From Variovorax sp. PAMC26660 (GTDB lineage: Bacteria; Pseudomonadota; Gammaproteobacteria; Burkholderiales; Burkholderiaceae_C), in assembly GCF_014302995.1 (NCBI RefSeq), contig NZ_CP060295.1, positions 6,749,501-6,813,500 of the forward strand: a stretch of DNA of 64,000 nt, given 5' to 3'. The stretch's first letter is position 1. Every line of letters begins with the position of its first letter. The notes beneath the pieces are model-generated. The model did no database searches and had not been told where the DNA came from. It was given only the letters and a program-made list of their open reading frames with translations. Shown in pieces: positions 63,360 through 64,000 of the stretch. Made by a program: the position numbers and the translations under genes.

Positions 63360-64000
63360 GTTCGTGACTCTGGTTCATGCCGCAGGCGCGCCGGAACGCA
63401 GCGCTGGCGACATCGTTGCCGATGCGGTCGCAGGCCTGCAGGCGGGCCCATGACAGCGGGTTGTTGCGCAGCAGGTAGGCCGCGTTGTCCGGATGACGCG
63501 CGGCGCGCCAGCCGCTGATCGCCACCACCATCACGAGCCGCGCGGTGATGAGCGTGAACAGCGCGTCGACCTCTTCGCGCGCGAGCGGCAGCACCGCGTG
63601 GTACGCCGCGACGAAGGGCACGATGCCGGCCAGCGCGTCACCCGCCGGATCGAGCTGGTAGGCCGCGGCCACGGCCAGGTCGTCGATCAGCGGTGCGCGC
63701 ACCATGTCGCCGAAATCGAGAACGCCGGCGATGCGGTCGGTGTGACCGGGATCGACCAGCACGTTGTAGATGTTGAAGTCGTTGTGAATGGGCTGCGAGC
63801 GCAGGCCGGCCAGCACCGGCTTGGCGTCGCGCTCGAAACGGTCGAGCGAGCGTTCCGCCAGCGCGCGGCGCACTGGATCGGCGATGTGCTGGAGCAGGCC
63901 GCGCACGCTGTCGGCGCGCTGGATGTCCCAAGGCAGCGCCATTGCGCCGGCCGGGTGATCGAAGTCGCGCAGCGCAAGGTCGAGGCGGGCCAGGGTGCAC
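63349..64000 (-). CDS. APH-family small-molecule kinase, 5' end outside window
   Basis: The last 217 residues of an aminoglycoside phosphotransferase-fold kinase are present; the start lies beyond the window edge. The catalytic loop is HNDFNIYNVLVD (H-x-D-x-x-x-x-N) and the metal-binding motif is GVLDFGDM, followed by LIDDLAVAAAYQL. It resembles hydroxylysine kinase and related amino-alcohol kinases more than antibiotic-resistance enzymes. Its stop overlaps the start of the PLP enzyme gene downstream by 11 bp, supporting a coupled kinase-lyase pathway. Confidence 0.85.
   Translation of the reverse strand, partial: CTLARLDLALRDFDHPAGAMALPWDIQRADSVRGLLQHIADPVRRALAERSLDRFERDAKPVLAGLRSQPIHNDFNIYNVLVDPGHTDRIAGVLDFGDMVRAPLIDDLAVAAAYQLDPAGDALAGIVPFVAAYHAVLPLAREEVDALFTLITARLVMVVAISGWRAARHPDNAAYLLRNNPLSWARLQACDRIGNDVASAAFRRACGMNQSHEHAC

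Overview
The window reads as chromosome of a GC-rich betaproteobacterium of the family Comamonadaceae, most likely Variovorax or a close relative. This rests on recognised gene content and order (divergent pepA / lptF-lptG, a CysB-type regulator, the dapC-dapD-pilU-dapE-prmB string, a tripartite-tricarboxylate (Bug) binding protein) and is not a database match. No rRNA, tRNA or CRISPR array was seen.

Layout. (1) 1-3.75 kb is the right end of an integrated element: a P4-type tyrosine integrase, a fused AlpA-like DNA-binding protein overlapping it, a truncated radC remnant, a small exported protein, and about 0.7 kb with no convincing gene. (2) 3.86-33 kb is mainly housekeeping backbone: a receiver-only response regulator, a branched-chain amino-acid-type binding lipoprotein, pepA-holC, the lipopolysaccharide export permeases lptF-lptG, a CbiX-like protein, cysB with a PLP aminotransferase, the RNA helicase hrpA, a soluble AAA-M41 protease, argA, the lysine-pathway genes dapC, dapD and dapE with a PilT/PilU ATPase between them, prmB and a YheS-like ABC-F protein. 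A lone CI/Cro-like repressor pair sits at 32.1-33.1 kb and is followed by what may be a regulated small RNA. (3) 33.3-45.1 kb is envelope-related and accessory: a fasciclin protein, an outer-membrane factor / adaptor / RND pump operon, an AraC regulator divergent from an alpha/beta hydrolase, and a phospholipase-D-type lipoprotein.

(4) 45.6-58.5 kb is a compact secondary-metabolite operon and the most interesting part of the window. A 2,495-residue NRPS (C-A-T-C-A-T-reductase) is followed by a GT1 glycosyltransferase, an MbtH protein, a membrane acyltransferase, a RhlC-like GT2 glycosyltransferase and an MFS exporter. Several junctions overlap by four bases (ATGA). The first adenylation domain carries a serine-type specificity code and the second a hydrophobic-type code. 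Release is reductive. The logical product is a glycosylated, acylated Ser-X dipeptide aldehyde or alcohol, a small glyco-lipopeptide reminiscent in logic of mycobacterial glycopeptidolipids.

(5) 58.5-64 kb is catabolic: a Bug-type binding protein and an M20 peptidase, divergent from a LysR regulator, then a class-III aminotransferase-fold enzyme overlapping an APH-type kinase that runs off the window. The last two look like a kinase / phospho-lyase pair acting on an amino alcohol.
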